Shown here: piece by piece, positions 22,498-33,513 of the stretch
Numbering within the stretch: the stretch's first letter is position 1
Layout: every line of letters starts with the position of its first letter
DNA from: Dentipellis sp. KUC8613
Lineage: Eukaryota > Basidiomycota > Agaricomycetes > Russulales > Hericiaceae
Reading direction: 5' to 3'
Assembly: GCA_002286715.1 (NCBI GenBank)
Contig: NSJX01000014.1
Location: 507,086 to 571,085 of the forward strand
DNA: 64,000 nucleotides
Position numbers and translations under genes: made by a program
Notes under the pieces: model-generated
The model's database searches: none
The model's input: only the letters and a program-made list of their open reading frames with translations
What the model was told of the DNA's origin: nothing

Positions 22498-24599
22498 TTA
22501 CCCGCCCCTTTTCGCCGCGTACCGCGCCTTTGTCCGTGCCATCCGCTTCGCCATCTTTGCCTCGCGCTCCCGCTTCTTCACCTGCGTCCCGCTCACCGCG
22601 CCGCCCTCCTTCTCCTCGCTCTCCTCCGCGCGCACGTACTCCTCAATGCACGCCTCCATCTTGCGCTGCACGAGCGCCGGGTCCGCCGCCTGCTCCCCCG
22701 GCGCGAGCTCCCACTCCAGATCGAAGCCCCACCCCGCGCGGCGCACGCCTTCTCCATCCCCTTGCCCCTGCCCTGGCTCCGGCGCAGGCGCGGAGGACGC
22801 GTACGCCACGGCGCCGTCGTCGCGCCACCACTTGACGAACCACGCCGCGGCGCGCTGCAGGTCGGGGATGCCCCCGCGCTTGACCATGCCGAGGCGCGCG
22901 GCGAGCAGCCGCAGGAAGGTGTCCAGGTCGGCCGTCGGCGGTGTGCCGGGCGGGAGGAGCGCCAGGTACGCCGGGGCTGTCGCGAATTATTTTTTTGTAG
23001 TGGCGGAGCGGTGGGTCGATTTTATTTTTTATTCGTTTGTTTCGTTATTTGGGGTGCGGGCGGTTTGGCGCGCGCGAAGCACGGGCGGGAAGGGAGGGGG
23101 TGACGCGTCGATGGTCAGGCAGTCAGACAGAGGGCGGCCCGGACACGTGCGCACGCACCTGCTGCGTTGAGCGTGTTGAGGCGGTAGAGCAGATATGCCG
23201 CCAGGGCCTCGATATCGTAGAGCCCCTCCTTGATGCCCGCTGAAACCCGAACACCGGCGCCAGCACGAGCGAGGAGCGGCCGGGCAGAAGATTGGTAGGA
23301 AGCGGCGGGAGGGCAGGAAACAGCGGGAGAACATATACAATCAGTCGGGGGAGAGATAGGAATCGGTGAGACTTCAGCAGGCGGGCAGAACACGGAGAAG
23401 CAGGGGGCACCCACCGATGAGGGCAAGCTTGACGCCACGCTCGGCGCCACGTTCGCCGCGCCCCAGGAAGGGGAGCATGACGCCAGGCGAGTCAAACGCG
23501 TAGACGAGTGGGTCGGTCGAGAGCTTGAGGCGCGTCGAGAGGGCGCGCGTGAGACCCGGCTGCGCGGACGTGCGGAGCGCCTTGGGCGTCGCTGCGACGG
23601 GGCGGGTCAGCGGTGGGCACGGAGAGGGCGGCGCGCGACTTACGGCCGGGAATGCCTATGTTTCGGAGGGCGTTGAGGAGGGTGGATTTTCCGACGTTGG
23701 GCATGCCCACGACGAGGACGTTGATTTCTGGCATGTGCGGGTGGCTCTTGGCGATGCCTATGCCACAAACGATACATAAATCAGAGCGAACGGATTTTCA
23801 GGCGGTAGAGTGGGCGACATACTTACGAGCAGGTTTCTCAGAAGTTTAAGATCGCGCGGCTTGTTCCAGGACGCAAAGAGGACGCGCTGATCGGGGAATT
23901 TCGCCGCCATCGCGTCGCAGAACGGCTGGCGGTGGCACACATCAGGTGGCAGCGGACAGTAAGGGTAGCGAGAGCACGCGCACCTGGAGGCCCCATTCCG
24001 GGACGAGGTCGCGCTTGCTGAAGACAACGACGCGCTCGCAGACGCGCGGGGCGGCCTGTGGCGCGGTCGCCGACGCCTGCTCGGAGAGGCGCACGCGCTC
24101 CGTACGCCATCGCTGGAGCGCACCTGTTCATACGAACCCAGGGGAGGGAAGATTAGCAATCATCCGCCATCCGGAGCAAGAAGCGAGATGTGGGAATGGA
24201 AGAAATAGGGTGCGCCCCGGGGGCGATCGTACATGAGAAGAAAGAAGCGGGCACGGCGCTAGCGCCGCATGCCGCATGTCGCAACTCTTAATCCTGAAGA
24301 GATGAGAGGAGCGCCGGCGCCGCGAGGCGCAGCGTGGGACGCGTGCGCAGCGAAGGTGCTAGATCTCTGATTCCGCGGGCGAAACGTGTCCGTAGCAGAG
24401 GAGCGAAACGCGGGAGCGGAGCGGACGCACCTTCGAAGGTCCTGTTGATGCTCGTCAGAGGGAGCCGTGCGTCGCGCAGCTCGAGCACGACGTCCGTGCG
24501 CGTGAGCAACGCGGGGAGCATGCGTGCAAATTGTGTCATATGGCCGGGGTACCAGGATGCGGGCGCCGGGAGCGCAGGAAACGCGACATGCGACAACAT
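22498..24599 (-). CDS. MTG1: Mitochondrial ribosome-assembly GTPase MTG1
   Basis: Circularly permuted GTPase (YlqF/RbgA class) that acts in mitochondrial large-subunit assembly. Seven exons (24599-24431, 24123-23984, 23925-23827, 23746-23644, 23591-23415, 23239-23159, 22976-22498) give 415 aa with consistent phases. Motif order is permuted as expected: WYPGHMTQF and LELRDARLPLTS, then G4 as SKRD (usually NKxD), then G1 GMPNVGKST, the switch-I-like PKALRTSAQPGLTR, then G3 DSPG. The C-terminus carries a second helical domain and a basic tail (KKREREAKMAKRMARTKAR). The first intron is about 307 bases, long for this genome. The acceptor of exon 4 must be AAG at 23749-23747, because the nearby TAG would break the frame. 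The ATG at 24599 is the first in frame. Confidence 0.93.
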
Positions 24600-24811
24600 C
24601 GTGGCCGGCAGCGACACCCGAGTCTGTGCTGGCAGGAGTGCTGAGCGTGTGGCCGTTTGGGTTTTGTACTTTCAAATGAGGGACGCGCGAGCCTAAGCGA
24701 AGTATGTCAGTCTTTGTGCGTGCGGCCACGCTCGAGAAGATCAGCTTGCCGATGCGCGTGTTGCCAAGATCGTACGTGGCTTCGGAGTTGGTTGCGGCGA
24801 CGGTCGGTAAG

Positions 24812-25084
24812 CTACGGGCCACTTGCGTTCGTGACCGTTCTTATTGTTCTCGTTGTCGTCGTGGCCGTTGGACGTGGCGCGCCCCTGGGAGCCGACGCGC
24901 GCGTCGCGCCCCGCAGCGCTAACGCTGAGTTCGCGGAGCTCGGCCGTTGCCTGCGGCGGCGAGCGTCCGAGTCCTCTGGCGCACGGATGCATATCGCGCC
25001 ACCGTCCAGCACGTCCAGGCGTGTCGATTGATAGGTCGGCAAGTTCATAGCATTCAGCGCTTTCGCAATATCGGTTTCGATCAT
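24812..25084 (-). CDS. Unresolved open frame upstream of MTG1
   Basis: 90-codon frame from an ATG at 25084 (MIETDIAKALNAMNLPTYQS) ending in a Thr/Arg-rich stretch. Neighbouring frames at 24741-24992 and 24641-24822 also look protein-like in places (SNGHDDNENNKNGHERK; EATYDLGNTRIGKLIFSS), so this may be a spliced gene whose structure I could not settle, or GC-rich chance reading. No family recognised. Confidence 0.2.
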   Translation of the reverse strand: MIETDIAKALNAMNLPTYQSTRLDVLDGGAICIRAPEDSDARRRRQRPSSANSALALRGATRASAPRGAPRPTATTTTRTIRTVTNASGP

Positions 25085-25626
25085 CCTAGATTATGCCCAA
25101 TCTCGAGCATTTCATACGATTGTGCTGCCTGTACCATAAGAGTATTCTACTTTCAGACGACAAGCCAAAGCAGAGAGATGTAAAAAAGCGATGGAACGCA
25201 AAGGTTTCCGTATTTTGTTTCGTAGGTGCGACAAGAAAGCAATAATGCATGCGGCAGAGGCGGGGGGGGAGGAAAGGAGGGAGGTGGCTTGAAATACACA
25301 GTTATGCAGGAACAGAAGATAGATGAGGGTAAAACATGAAACAGAGATGGACACAAAGGATATAAAGAAAAGAGGATCAGAACGAGGAAAGGAAACCGAT
25401 AACATAGGATGATGTTCCCGAAATGCAGCAACAAAGTACCAAACAAAAGAAAGTGAATGAGCGTAAGACCTGGCGTCCAACTACCTGAATAAACGCCCCA
25501 CAGGAGCATGGGGTATTCCACATCTTGGTGATCGCGGCCTACAAGGCGCGTCTGACTTGAAGAGGCATATCTGTGGCACCGATGAGAATCCAACCGTTAG
25601 ATCTTGTGGTACGCCACGCACAAGAT
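25085..25626. other. Probable 3' flank of the gene at 25627-26385
   Basis: About 540 bases, A-rich on the plus strand (T-rich on the minus strand), consistent with a minus-strand 3' UTR. No gene seen. Confidence 0.45.
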
Positions 25627-26385
25627 TTAAACCCAACCGTCCTGCCCAAGCCCAATGCCATCGAAGTTCTTCCCACTACGCGTCCGCCTTTCGTGCAGGA
25701 TAGGGACGGAGTCGAGGTTGATGAGCTTCTCGGATGGCGGTGGCGAGCCCTCAACCCAGCCCTTCCAGCCCTTGCGCACCGCGACGCGCTTCTTGCGCGG
25801 GTGGTGGGGCACGCCCGGCTGAGGCGACTTGGAGTCAAAGTCGCGGGTACGGAAGGAGTCGTAGCCATCGGTGGGGGTGTGCGGCCGCTTGGACGACGTG
25901 CGGGAGGTGCTGGAGGAGATGGAGGGGCCGGGTGTTGTCGGCGGAGAGGAAGGCATCGGAGGCGGGGTGACGGAAATGGATCGCTGGGTAGCCTGAAGCT
26001 GGATAGCGGGTCGGGCACCCCAGGAGAGGGGGATGGGGGCGGATATGGCAGGGGGGCGCGAGGGGGCGCGAATGGTGGGAGTGGTGGCATCGGGGGTGGC
26101 GGGACGATCGGCCTCTACGGTGGGCGGCCTATCGCGGGGCTTTGGGCCCGGCTTTGCCTTGGTCTTTCCCTTATCGCGCTCTGTCTTTTCCTTCCGCTTC
26201 TTTTCCACCGTCTCCTGCTCTGCGCGCTCGACGTCCGCGTAGACAGGCACACCGTTGAGGAGGCTTGTGAGGACATCGCGGGTGGGACGCGGGTCGAATT
26301 CACCTGCGAGAACGGAAGTAGCGGTGCGGCGCTGGCGTTTGCAGGGAGGGAGGGTTGGGCGGGAGGAGGAGAACATAACGGCCAT
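25627..26385 (-). CDS. Basic, disordered, probably nuclear protein of unknown function
   Basis: Single-exon frame of 252 codons from an ATG at 26385 (MAVMFSSSRPTLPPCKRQRR) to a stop at 25627. A conserved-looking N-terminal segment (ATSVLAGEFDPRPTRDVLTS, LLNGVPVYAD) is followed by a Lys/Glu-rich stretch with possible nuclear-localisation signals (KKRKEKTERDKGKTKAK), a long Pro/Ser/Thr-rich disordered region, and a C-terminus KRVAVRKGWKGWVEGSPPPS ... RRTRSGKNFDGIGLG. I do not recognise a domain. Codon-like composition and the structured ends support a real gene. Neighbouring gene: MTG1 on the same strand. Confidence 0.65.
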   Translation of the reverse strand: MAVMFSSSRPTLPPCKRQRRTATSVLAGEFDPRPTRDVLTSLLNGVPVYADVERAEQETVEKKRKEKTERDKGKTKAKPGPKPRDRPPTVEADRPATPDATTPTIRAPSRPPAISAPIPLSWGARPAIQLQATQRSISVTPPPMPSSPPTTPGPSISSSTSRTSSKRPHTPTDGYDSFRTRDFDSKSPQPGVPHHPRKKRVAVRKGWKGWVEGSPPPSEKLINLDSVPILHERRTRSGKNFDGIGLGQDGWV

Positions 26386-28442
26386 GGCTGAGGGGAACGG
26401 GGGGATGGGAGAGGTTAAGTACGCGGAGGTCGCGCAGTGGAGCGTGTGGTTGAGGCCGAGGCTGTTGTACTTTTACGGTATTCGCGCCTGCGTTGGCTGC
26501 CACAAATAGAGTTAAATAACGCACGGCACACCACGTGCTCAGATCCCATCGTCCCAGTCTCTTACGTCCTCACCCAAACTAGGAAGTCCTCTGGGGGCCC
26601 CTTCTTTGTTCTTTGTTCTCGTTGCAGCTGCGGCATCCTGCGTCGTCCACACCGGAGATGCCCCGACAACGCTAGCCTTTTCTGGTCCCCGTCCTCCGTC
26701 CACATTGCCCCCGCTGCCCCGCCCGCCCCCGTCCACCCCGTCCACACACCATCTCCCCGTCTCCCCCTCCCGCCTCGCCAGCGCGCAGCACAGCGGCGGG
26801 AAGGGGACGCAAATAGTCGACGAGCAGCCCCCGGATCTACCCAGAGCGCCCGCCCAGCGGAACAGAATGTTCCCTGCTTGTGCTTCTTCATGATCTTTGC
26901 TTCCTTCGTGCGTCTTTCTTCCCACAGGCGAGCGTGGTATCGCACCCGGCCCGAGTGGCTGGCCGCATCTATTGTGCCCTCCATTCCAATCACTGTACGC
27001 CCATCCCTCGCTTGGGGCATACAATTGTCCACATGCGTCCGTGATACTATCAGCGGGACCGTTTTGTGCCCCCGTCGCCCAACAACGGCGTACTTCTCCT
27101 CGGACCTCGCCTGATGCCTGCAGGAACGACAGAAGCTTCGCCCTGCGTTCCGTCCGCCATGTGTCCGCCGCTATACCAGGCTCCTTCCCCTTTGCGCACG
27201 CGGCCCTGACTCCGCCGGTCCGCGGGACCCCAGGAACTGTCCCATCCCCCCATTGTCCCTCCCCTCTTCCCCCACGTTCCTTCACGCACCAGCGGCCCGT
27301 AGCCCTGGCGTGGCCAACTACCTCCCGTCTTCTATTCGCCTGCTCTCTTTATTGTCTTCGCAGGTCAACATCTGCCCCACGCGACCGCCGCTGCCACCTC
27401 TACATCCCGGCCCCGCCTCCCATGGGAGTCTGCTAATTGTCCCTCAGATGGTGGCGTCGCCTCCGCCGCCCACCTACCTTCGCAAAGAACCCTCCCTAGG
27501 TACCCTTCCCCGCATCTCCTTCCCCATCCAGCTCACCGTAGACGTGCGATATGGGCGATCACCAGCCCCATCCGCGCCCATCACCGTCGCGGCGTGCCAC
27601 GCCGCTGATTAGCTGACGCACGGCCGGGCCCGCCCCGGTCTAACTCCTCACCCAGGTGCACCTGGCCTGGGGCAGCACAGATCCGTCGAGAATCTGCCCA
27701 CTGCCTACCTTTCCGGCCCCGCGGCTACAACCCACAGCCTGCAGTCCTGTCTTCCCCAACGGGCAGCTGCCCCATCCGGCCGGTCTGGGCGCGTCCGCAG
27801 CTCGCCTGCGCCACACCCCGAACCACGCCATCGCTTTCTGTTCGTTCGCTGTTCTACGTTTCTCTGTTCTGGGCAGCTCAGGGACCTGCGCGTCTGCGTC
27901 GGGATGGCGACGCGGCGGCTGTTGGTCGCGGTGGTGCTGCTGCTCCACGCCGGTACGCCGGGCAGCAAGATAATCATATCTTTTTTGCAATATTTTAATT
28001 TTTAATGTCTCATCCTGACTCGAGCTTGCCGCTGGCGCTGGTGAGCGCGATCTTCAGTCGCCTGCCCTGCACATCGTGGCCCCGGCGGACGGCTGTGGGC
28101 TGTCGAGCAGATATACATGAGGCTACTGGCCTGCCGATAGCCATCCACTCCCACTCCCGCCCCCGCCAGCTGGTGATTTCCCCGACAAACTCCACTCATA
28201 AACACATGACTGGCCAGCCGCACCACCCGCCGGCCCACTCGCCGCTCGTCTCCCACCTACCACCTTCGCGGGAAACCCACTTCCCATCTATGCCCTATCG
28301 CTATCCACTGGCCGTGGCCGCGTCACCGACCCACTTCCCTGCCTTGATCCTGTGCCGATAAAACGAGGACTTATCCCCCGCTGCGTTCGCCTCGGTCAAT
28401 TTTCATTGTGCGCATCGACACCGCCACCCGCCACTTCTCGTA

Positions 28443-28821
28443 ATGCAGGAAGATGGGCGATACGGCATGCTACCTTACGATATCCGTATGCTTTAATCTA
28501 TGTATCGTAGGTGCTTTGTCCCGCCGGCAAATGCGACGGTCGTTTCCAGTACTATCCTTGTTGCGGAAGGAGAGAGTAAAATGCAATGGCAGCTGTCTCC
28601 CCACGTCACTACTATGCCAGATGTCTGCGCTTTTGCTTCCGTCCGCTCATTTTCATCCGCTCGCAACCGGGCAGCACGTACCGCTGCGTTTCCCTTTGTG
28701 CTGCATGCGGACGCGACGTCCTGTCCACGCTTTGCATCCGCCGCTAGAAGCTGTTAATATGTCTGCGCCAGCCCCGGATATGCGTTCCTTGTCGTTTGGG
28801 GGTGTTCAGAGACAATATTAG
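28443..28821 (+). CDS. Tentative small spliced gene in the gene-poor region
   Basis: An ATG at 28443 (MQEDGRYGMLPYDI) runs into a GTATGC donor at 28486; an acceptor TTTCCAG ends at 28549, and the joined frame continues (LLSLLRKERVKCNGSC) to a TAG at 28821, giving 104 codons. An AT-richer, TATA-like interval lies upstream near 28360. No known domain; the second exon could be chance. Offered only as a candidate. Confidence 0.2.
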
Positions 28822-29125
28822 TGATTCACGCCCGAGTCAAGTTGGACAATGGTCGACTGGGCGCTTGGCCGCTGGAAATTAGACACGCGCCTGTGGCCAG
28901 TGTGGCCCCGGCCACAGTACGCCATCCGTAGTTTACAGGCCCCAGGCCACAGCTGCTCGCCGCCACGCGTAGCACTTTCCACCGCGCCTCCGAGCCTCGT
29001 GGCAAGCCCGCCTCGCGGGGACAATAATTCCGACCCCCTTTATCATCGACCGAAGCAGCGCGCACAACTTCGTGGGCGGTCGGGCGCCGAGCGCTGAGCC
29101 ACTGCGAATTAGCCACGCACCCCCG

Positions 29126-29160
29126 GTCCACAATCCGCCGCCGCCCACCGTCCACAATCC
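29126..29160 (+). promoter_or_regulatory. Paired GTCCACAATCC motif
   Basis: GTCCACAATCC occurs at 29126-29136 and again at 29150-29160, 24 bases apart. A similar pair, GTCCACAAT, lies at 44688-44696 and 44707-44715, upstream of the KEN-box protein gene. Recurrent spacing suggests a transcription-factor site, but the factor is unknown. Confidence 0.3.
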
Positions 29161-29609
29161 ACATATCACAGCCACCGATGTCCGCTAGCACGTTGTCATT
29201 GTCCACACTCTTTGTAACGGGCACAGGGCAGGGAGAATACTTCGCCCTCCACACCCTAGTCCGGTTGCACAATGGAGACTGGGCGGAGGGTTGATGTTGA
29301 CGTCGAGGGCGGGACATGTAAGTAGCACTGGGCGCCTCCACAGCCGCCGCGCTTCCATTTCCGAGGATCTCAAAGAGGACAACGGCCGCAGGCCAAAGCG
29401 GGTCCAAGAAAAAAGCACAGTAATTCCGGTACAGCCGACAGCATCACAGTACACAGATGGCTATAGATATCGAGCAAGAACAAAATCAGCGATGGGGTTT
29501 CAGCGCGGGGAGACCGATGCTCGCGCCGCGAGATGTGGCACACCGGTACCGCGATGGGAGATGCGGCTTCCTGCTCGCACCGCTCGCACCGCTGCCCAGT
29601 GCTCAGTGT

Positions 29610-30502
29610 TCACTGCATCTTGCGCGCGGCCGCGGCGTAGGCGACTGTGCCCTGCCACCACGCGAGGATGCCCAGACTGAGGAAGCCGTGCAGTCCGCCG
29701 AGCAGGATCTCGGGCGTAAATTTGTACCTGTGACGTGAGGCGTGGTTAGCCACTTTCCCTATCTGCGGAGGAGTGGAATGAAGATGGGCGGGGGGAGGGG
29801 CAGAAAGCAGAGGAGGGGATGGGTAAGAAGATCGGAACGGAAAGGAAAAGGAGAGAAAAGACACGTATATAAGGTAGTGAAAAATGATCAGAACAAAGAC
29901 GAAAGCTGGGACCGTACGCACGCTTCGAGGAAGGGCCCGAACGAGTACGGGATGAAGCGCTCGGCCTGGAAGAAGATGGTCGACGCGATGCTGTGGTACA
30001 CGCACAGGCCGATGCCGAGCGCACGCTTCCCGGGGAGGAACTCTGCAGATCGCACGTCAGCGCCAGGCACGGAGACTAGCACGAGACGAGACAAGACGGG
30101 GGCACCGAGATGCGAGATGAACAGGGAATGGAGACGGGAGGCGTACCGGGGAGCGAATAGCAGAGCAGCGCGCTGAGGCACGTGCCCGCCACGAGCGCGG
30201 AGTACAGCTGTGTGCGGGGGCGAGATGATAGCGTGAGCGGACGCGTACGTGGGAGAGAGGAAGAGAATGCGATTGGACGCGCACCTTGATGAACACGAGC
30301 GTGGTGTTGTTCAGCTGGAGAAAGGGCAGCGTCTGCGGGGCGATGAAGCCCTGCACGGCCAGCGGCGTCTCGAACAGCAGGTGCACGAGAAACACGACGG
30401 ATCTGGGCGTGCGCACGTCAGCGCACGCTATGCACGGAAGAAGCACGCGCGCTGGCGTGATGGCACTTACAGCGGGCTGCGCGCAGTCATTGCGTTGGAC
30501 AT
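29610..30502 (-). CDS. Small polytopic membrane protein (about four TM segments), function unknown
   Basis: Five short exons (30502-30471, 30402-30285, 30207-30147, 30042-29922, 29727-29610) give 149 aa with all phases consistent. Hydrophobic stretches: SVVFLVHLLFETPLAVQGFI, LYSALVAGTCLSALLCYSL, GLCVYHSIASTIFF, and GGLHGFLSLGILAWW. The loops carry LPFLQLNNTTLVF and ERFIPYSFGPF. The C-terminus is short and basic (AAARKMQ). No family name is recognised; the exon lengths, in-phase splicing and membrane topology make a real gene likely. It is the only secure gene between 26.4 and 31.2 kb. Confidence 0.75.
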
Positions 30503-31206
30503 GGTGGCCTTTCTGTGTGTGGGGCGGGACGTACGTGGGACGCGTGCGGGCGACAGATGATGGACGAGACGAACGTCGGGACGCGATTGTTGAGTGGAAT
30601 CACGAATCACACGGGCTCAGCTCACTCAGGAACGAACGACGTCTGCCATGCTGCTGACCCCGTCCCGCGACGCTGCCTGGGTCCGGCGTCTTGGTGCCCG
30701 GCCGCTTATCTTATCAGTCCTTTCTTACGTCCTCGTGTCTCGCTGCCAGCCAGAAAGTATTTTTCAATGAATTCCGCGGGAGCCTCATATTTGCTAGTCC
30801 AGCGTCGGCGCCACGGTGCAGTAGCCTAGTAATAGATCTCTGCCGTAACACTGCGGATCAGGGCCATGGCCATATTTCATACATGCGACGTACGCTTTCC
30901 TGTTTACGCTCGCGGGCCCGCAAATGAAATGAATTGCATCACATGAAGTAGCAAAATGGGCGTTACAGCTGGCACAAGTAAGTAAGTGCCAGGGTCATGC
31001 ATACCGTACACAGGAATAGACTGAAACACCATCGTCCGCCCACGACCCACCACGCCGCGCGTGCGCCCTACACGTGCACCCAACCGCAAAATCGTGAAAC
31101 ACAAAAACCAATACACACGCCCTGCAACGCCGCCGTCGCCGCCGCTGGCATCCCATGAAAAAATAATTAGCGGTCAGAACCGCCCGCAGCCCCGCCCCAA
31201 GGACTA
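30503..31206. other. Intergenic between membrane-protein promoter and bHLH 3' end
   Basis: 704 bases, no supported gene. The left part is the promoter of the small membrane protein, the right part the 3' UTR of the bHLH gene. Confidence 0.5.
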
Positions 31207-33220
31207 TCACTCCCCGCCCTCCTCCTCGCCCTCGTCGCCGTCATACGCGCTCCCGCTCCGCCGCCACGGGCCTACCTCGCCCGCGTCGAGGTCGGGATCA
31301 AGGTCGATATTCGGCGCGCCTTCGCGCCAGACCTCTTCAGGCATAAGCCCACGCAGGCGCAGCACCTCCTGCGTCAAGCGCACTATGTGCTGATCACGGT
31401 GCTCGATGCGTGTCTTGAGCAGCCGGAGGTAGTCGTTCCCGCAACGCAGCAGCTGCAGCTTGCTGATGCTGCGATTCGGGCCGTCGACGTTCCCGCGGGG
31501 TGGCCCGCGCGGCGGCATGGCGCCGGGCAGGATGGGCTCGTCGGGGAAGCCTTCCTCGGAGGGGAGCGGTATGGGCGGGAGCAGTGTCCGCAGGTCGTCG
31601 AATGTCGTTTTCAGCGAGTCGCGCCGCTTTTGCTCGGCCGCTTTGTGCGAGCTCTTGCGCAGGATGGGGGACGGCAGGGAGGATGACATTGGGCCTGCGA
31701 CGTTTCCGGCTGTGCGGAAATTAGTCAATGTTAGAAGAATGAGCGGCAGGATAATTACCGGGTAGGATGGGTTTCAAGCTGGGGCTGATGAGGGACGTTC
31801 CGGCGGCCTTTTTGGACACGGATTCCCGTCTTGTTTTGGCCTTGCCGTCCGATTTTGCGGTAGAGGGAGGCGCGAGGCTGCTGTTCATGCCCAGCCTTCC
31901 GAGGTTCATAATACTGGCCGGAGTGACCGGCGTGATATTTTGGTAGGTATTTGTGGAGCTCGAGGATGCTCCGCTGTTACTCGCGGACGCAATATTTGAC
32001 GAGGATACATTGCTGAAGTCCCCCTGGGGCATGGGCGGGGCTGGCGGCGGCATCGACAAGTCAACAGGCGACGGTGTGTCGCCGGGAACGTCCATGCCTG
32101 TGCTGCTCTGCCGCACGCCAGAGCGGGTTGACCGCATGACGGGGGTCGAGCTGGCCGACTTTGACCCTCTAGCCGAGCGTTTTGGCGCCTGTGAAGCCTG
32201 CGTGGGGCGGACTGCGGGAGAAGGGCGCGGGCGGGCAGCCCTCGCGTGCTCCTCCTCGGCGGGCGACGCGGTGCGCTTGTTGTTTGCATTATGGCGGGCG
32301 CGCTCGTGTGGGTGGTATGCCTCCATCCAGGGACTCGTGATGGGTGAGAGATCGAACTCCATGTCCTGGCCCGGCGAGGGCAGCGGGACCGGAGGATTCG
32401 TGTTGAACACGAGATTGGCGGGGGCGGAATGTGTCGCGTGCGCCGCGTGCGGCATGTGGTGGTGCGCCATCATGTCTGGCGGCGGGAGCTGGCTCTGCGG
32501 CTCTTGGCGGAACTGGTTGTCGATGTAGTTGAGGGCCATCGGGGAGACAAATTCGTTACTCGGCGTCTGCTGCGGCTGCAGCTCCGTCGAGGGCACTGCG
32601 GGACGTGGGGGCTCGCATCTGGATCAGCCACGACGCGTCGGGGGCGGGGCACTTACTTGGCGTGGGGAGTCCGAGGTAGTTCGTGTTGCCCTTCTGACGC
32701 TCTGCGCCACCCTCCATCGCGGGCATGCCGCCCTGACCACTCAACAACTCCAGCTGCACCGAAAGGCAACATCAAGTCAGCATGGATGAGACGCGAGGCG
32801 AGCGCAAGGGGAACATGACTTCGTCTGAGGGTGCGGAAGTCACATATTCAAGACAAGCTGACTTGCCTGTTGCTGTAGGATCTGATTCTGCAACTGCAGC
32901 TGTTGCAGCTGGTTCAGTTTGAGCTTCTGCTCGATGACCGCCTGTGGGTTGAACGGCGCGGGCGTCTGCGACGAGGTAGACTGCTGCTGCCCCTGCATGC
33001 CCATGATGTTGTTGAGAAAGTCAAAGTTGATGGGGAGGTTCGGCACGAGCTGGCTGGCGCCGTTCATGGCGGGCTGGGGAGTGGTGGCCATAGGGCTATG
33101 GTACATGCCCTGCTGGTGGTTCTCGTTCCCGCGCTGGATATTGTCGCCGGAGACTTCGAAGAGGGAGAAGAAGTCCTTGTGCTGGTGCTGCTCATCCTGG
33201 GGCGGGTGCTGCTGGTCCAT
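31207..33220 (-). CDS. bHLH transcription factor with Gln-rich N-terminus
   Basis: Nuclear DNA-binding regulator. Exons 33220-32867, 32753-32657, 32595-31759 and 31709-31207 give 596 aa. N-terminus: Gln/His-rich MDQQHPPQDEQHQHKDFF and a Leu/Gln heptad-like stretch (LKLNQLQQLQLQNQILQQQ). Middle: Ser/Pro-rich with basic patches. C-terminus: basic helix-loop-helix, with the basic region SHKAAEQKRRDSLKTTFDDL, a long Gly/Pro loop, and helix 2 ISKLQLLRCGNDYLRLLKTR, continued by a leucine-containing helix (HIVRLTQEVLRLRGL), so possibly bHLH-Zip. H, E and R of the H-x3-E-x3-R pattern that favours CACGTG-type E-boxes are present. The first intron needs a GC-AG donor (CAG|GCAAGT at 32866). The target genes are unknown. 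Confidence 0.88.
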
Positions 33221-33513
33221 GGCGAGGGCGTGCAGCAGACAAGAAAATTTGGAGGCGAAGGGCAGCGACGGCTGCAGCACGGTCGGTGCGCCACCGCTCG
33301 AGACTATCGGGATCCCGGCACGCACGCCCAATGCGGCAGTCCCGCCTCCGGACCTGATCACGGCACAACGCCGGAGAAAATCGTCCCCGTCGCCCAGATC
33401 AGTTCATTTTCATGCCCAAATCTCCTTTCATTATACACCGAAAAACATGCTCCAAGATCCCAGTAAAGTCGTCACGCTCGTAGCAGTCGTCTAAGTATCG
33501 TCTCGTCTATCTT

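Larger units (their letters stand above)
26386..29609. other. Gene-poor 3.2-kb region
   Basis: The longest stretch without a secure gene. The plus strand is C-rich with poly-pyrimidine runs (for example 26690-26770, 27230-27280). Long frames exist on both strands (26539-27285 minus, 28826-29407 minus) but overlap each other, lack motifs and are explained by GC bias. AT-rich islands occur near 27965-28010. A possible small spliced gene at 28443-28821 is listed separately. A pair of GTCCACAAT motifs lies at 29126-29136 and 29150-29160. It could hold a long promoter or a non-coding RNA gene. Confidence 0.5.

Noticed and set aside
23757..23760. TAG acceptor for MTG1 exon 4
   Set aside because: It would lengthen the exon by 11 bases and break the frame; the AAG acceptor at 23749-23747 gives a full-length 416-codon frame.
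26539..27285. 248-codon minus-strand open frame
   Set aside because: Gly/Arg-rich composition, no domain, strong overlap with open frames on the other strand and an unsupported start; explained by GC and pyrimidine bias.
28826..29407. 193-codon minus-strand open frame
   Set aside because: No motif, overlaps a plus-strand frame at 29291-29680, low protein-like character.
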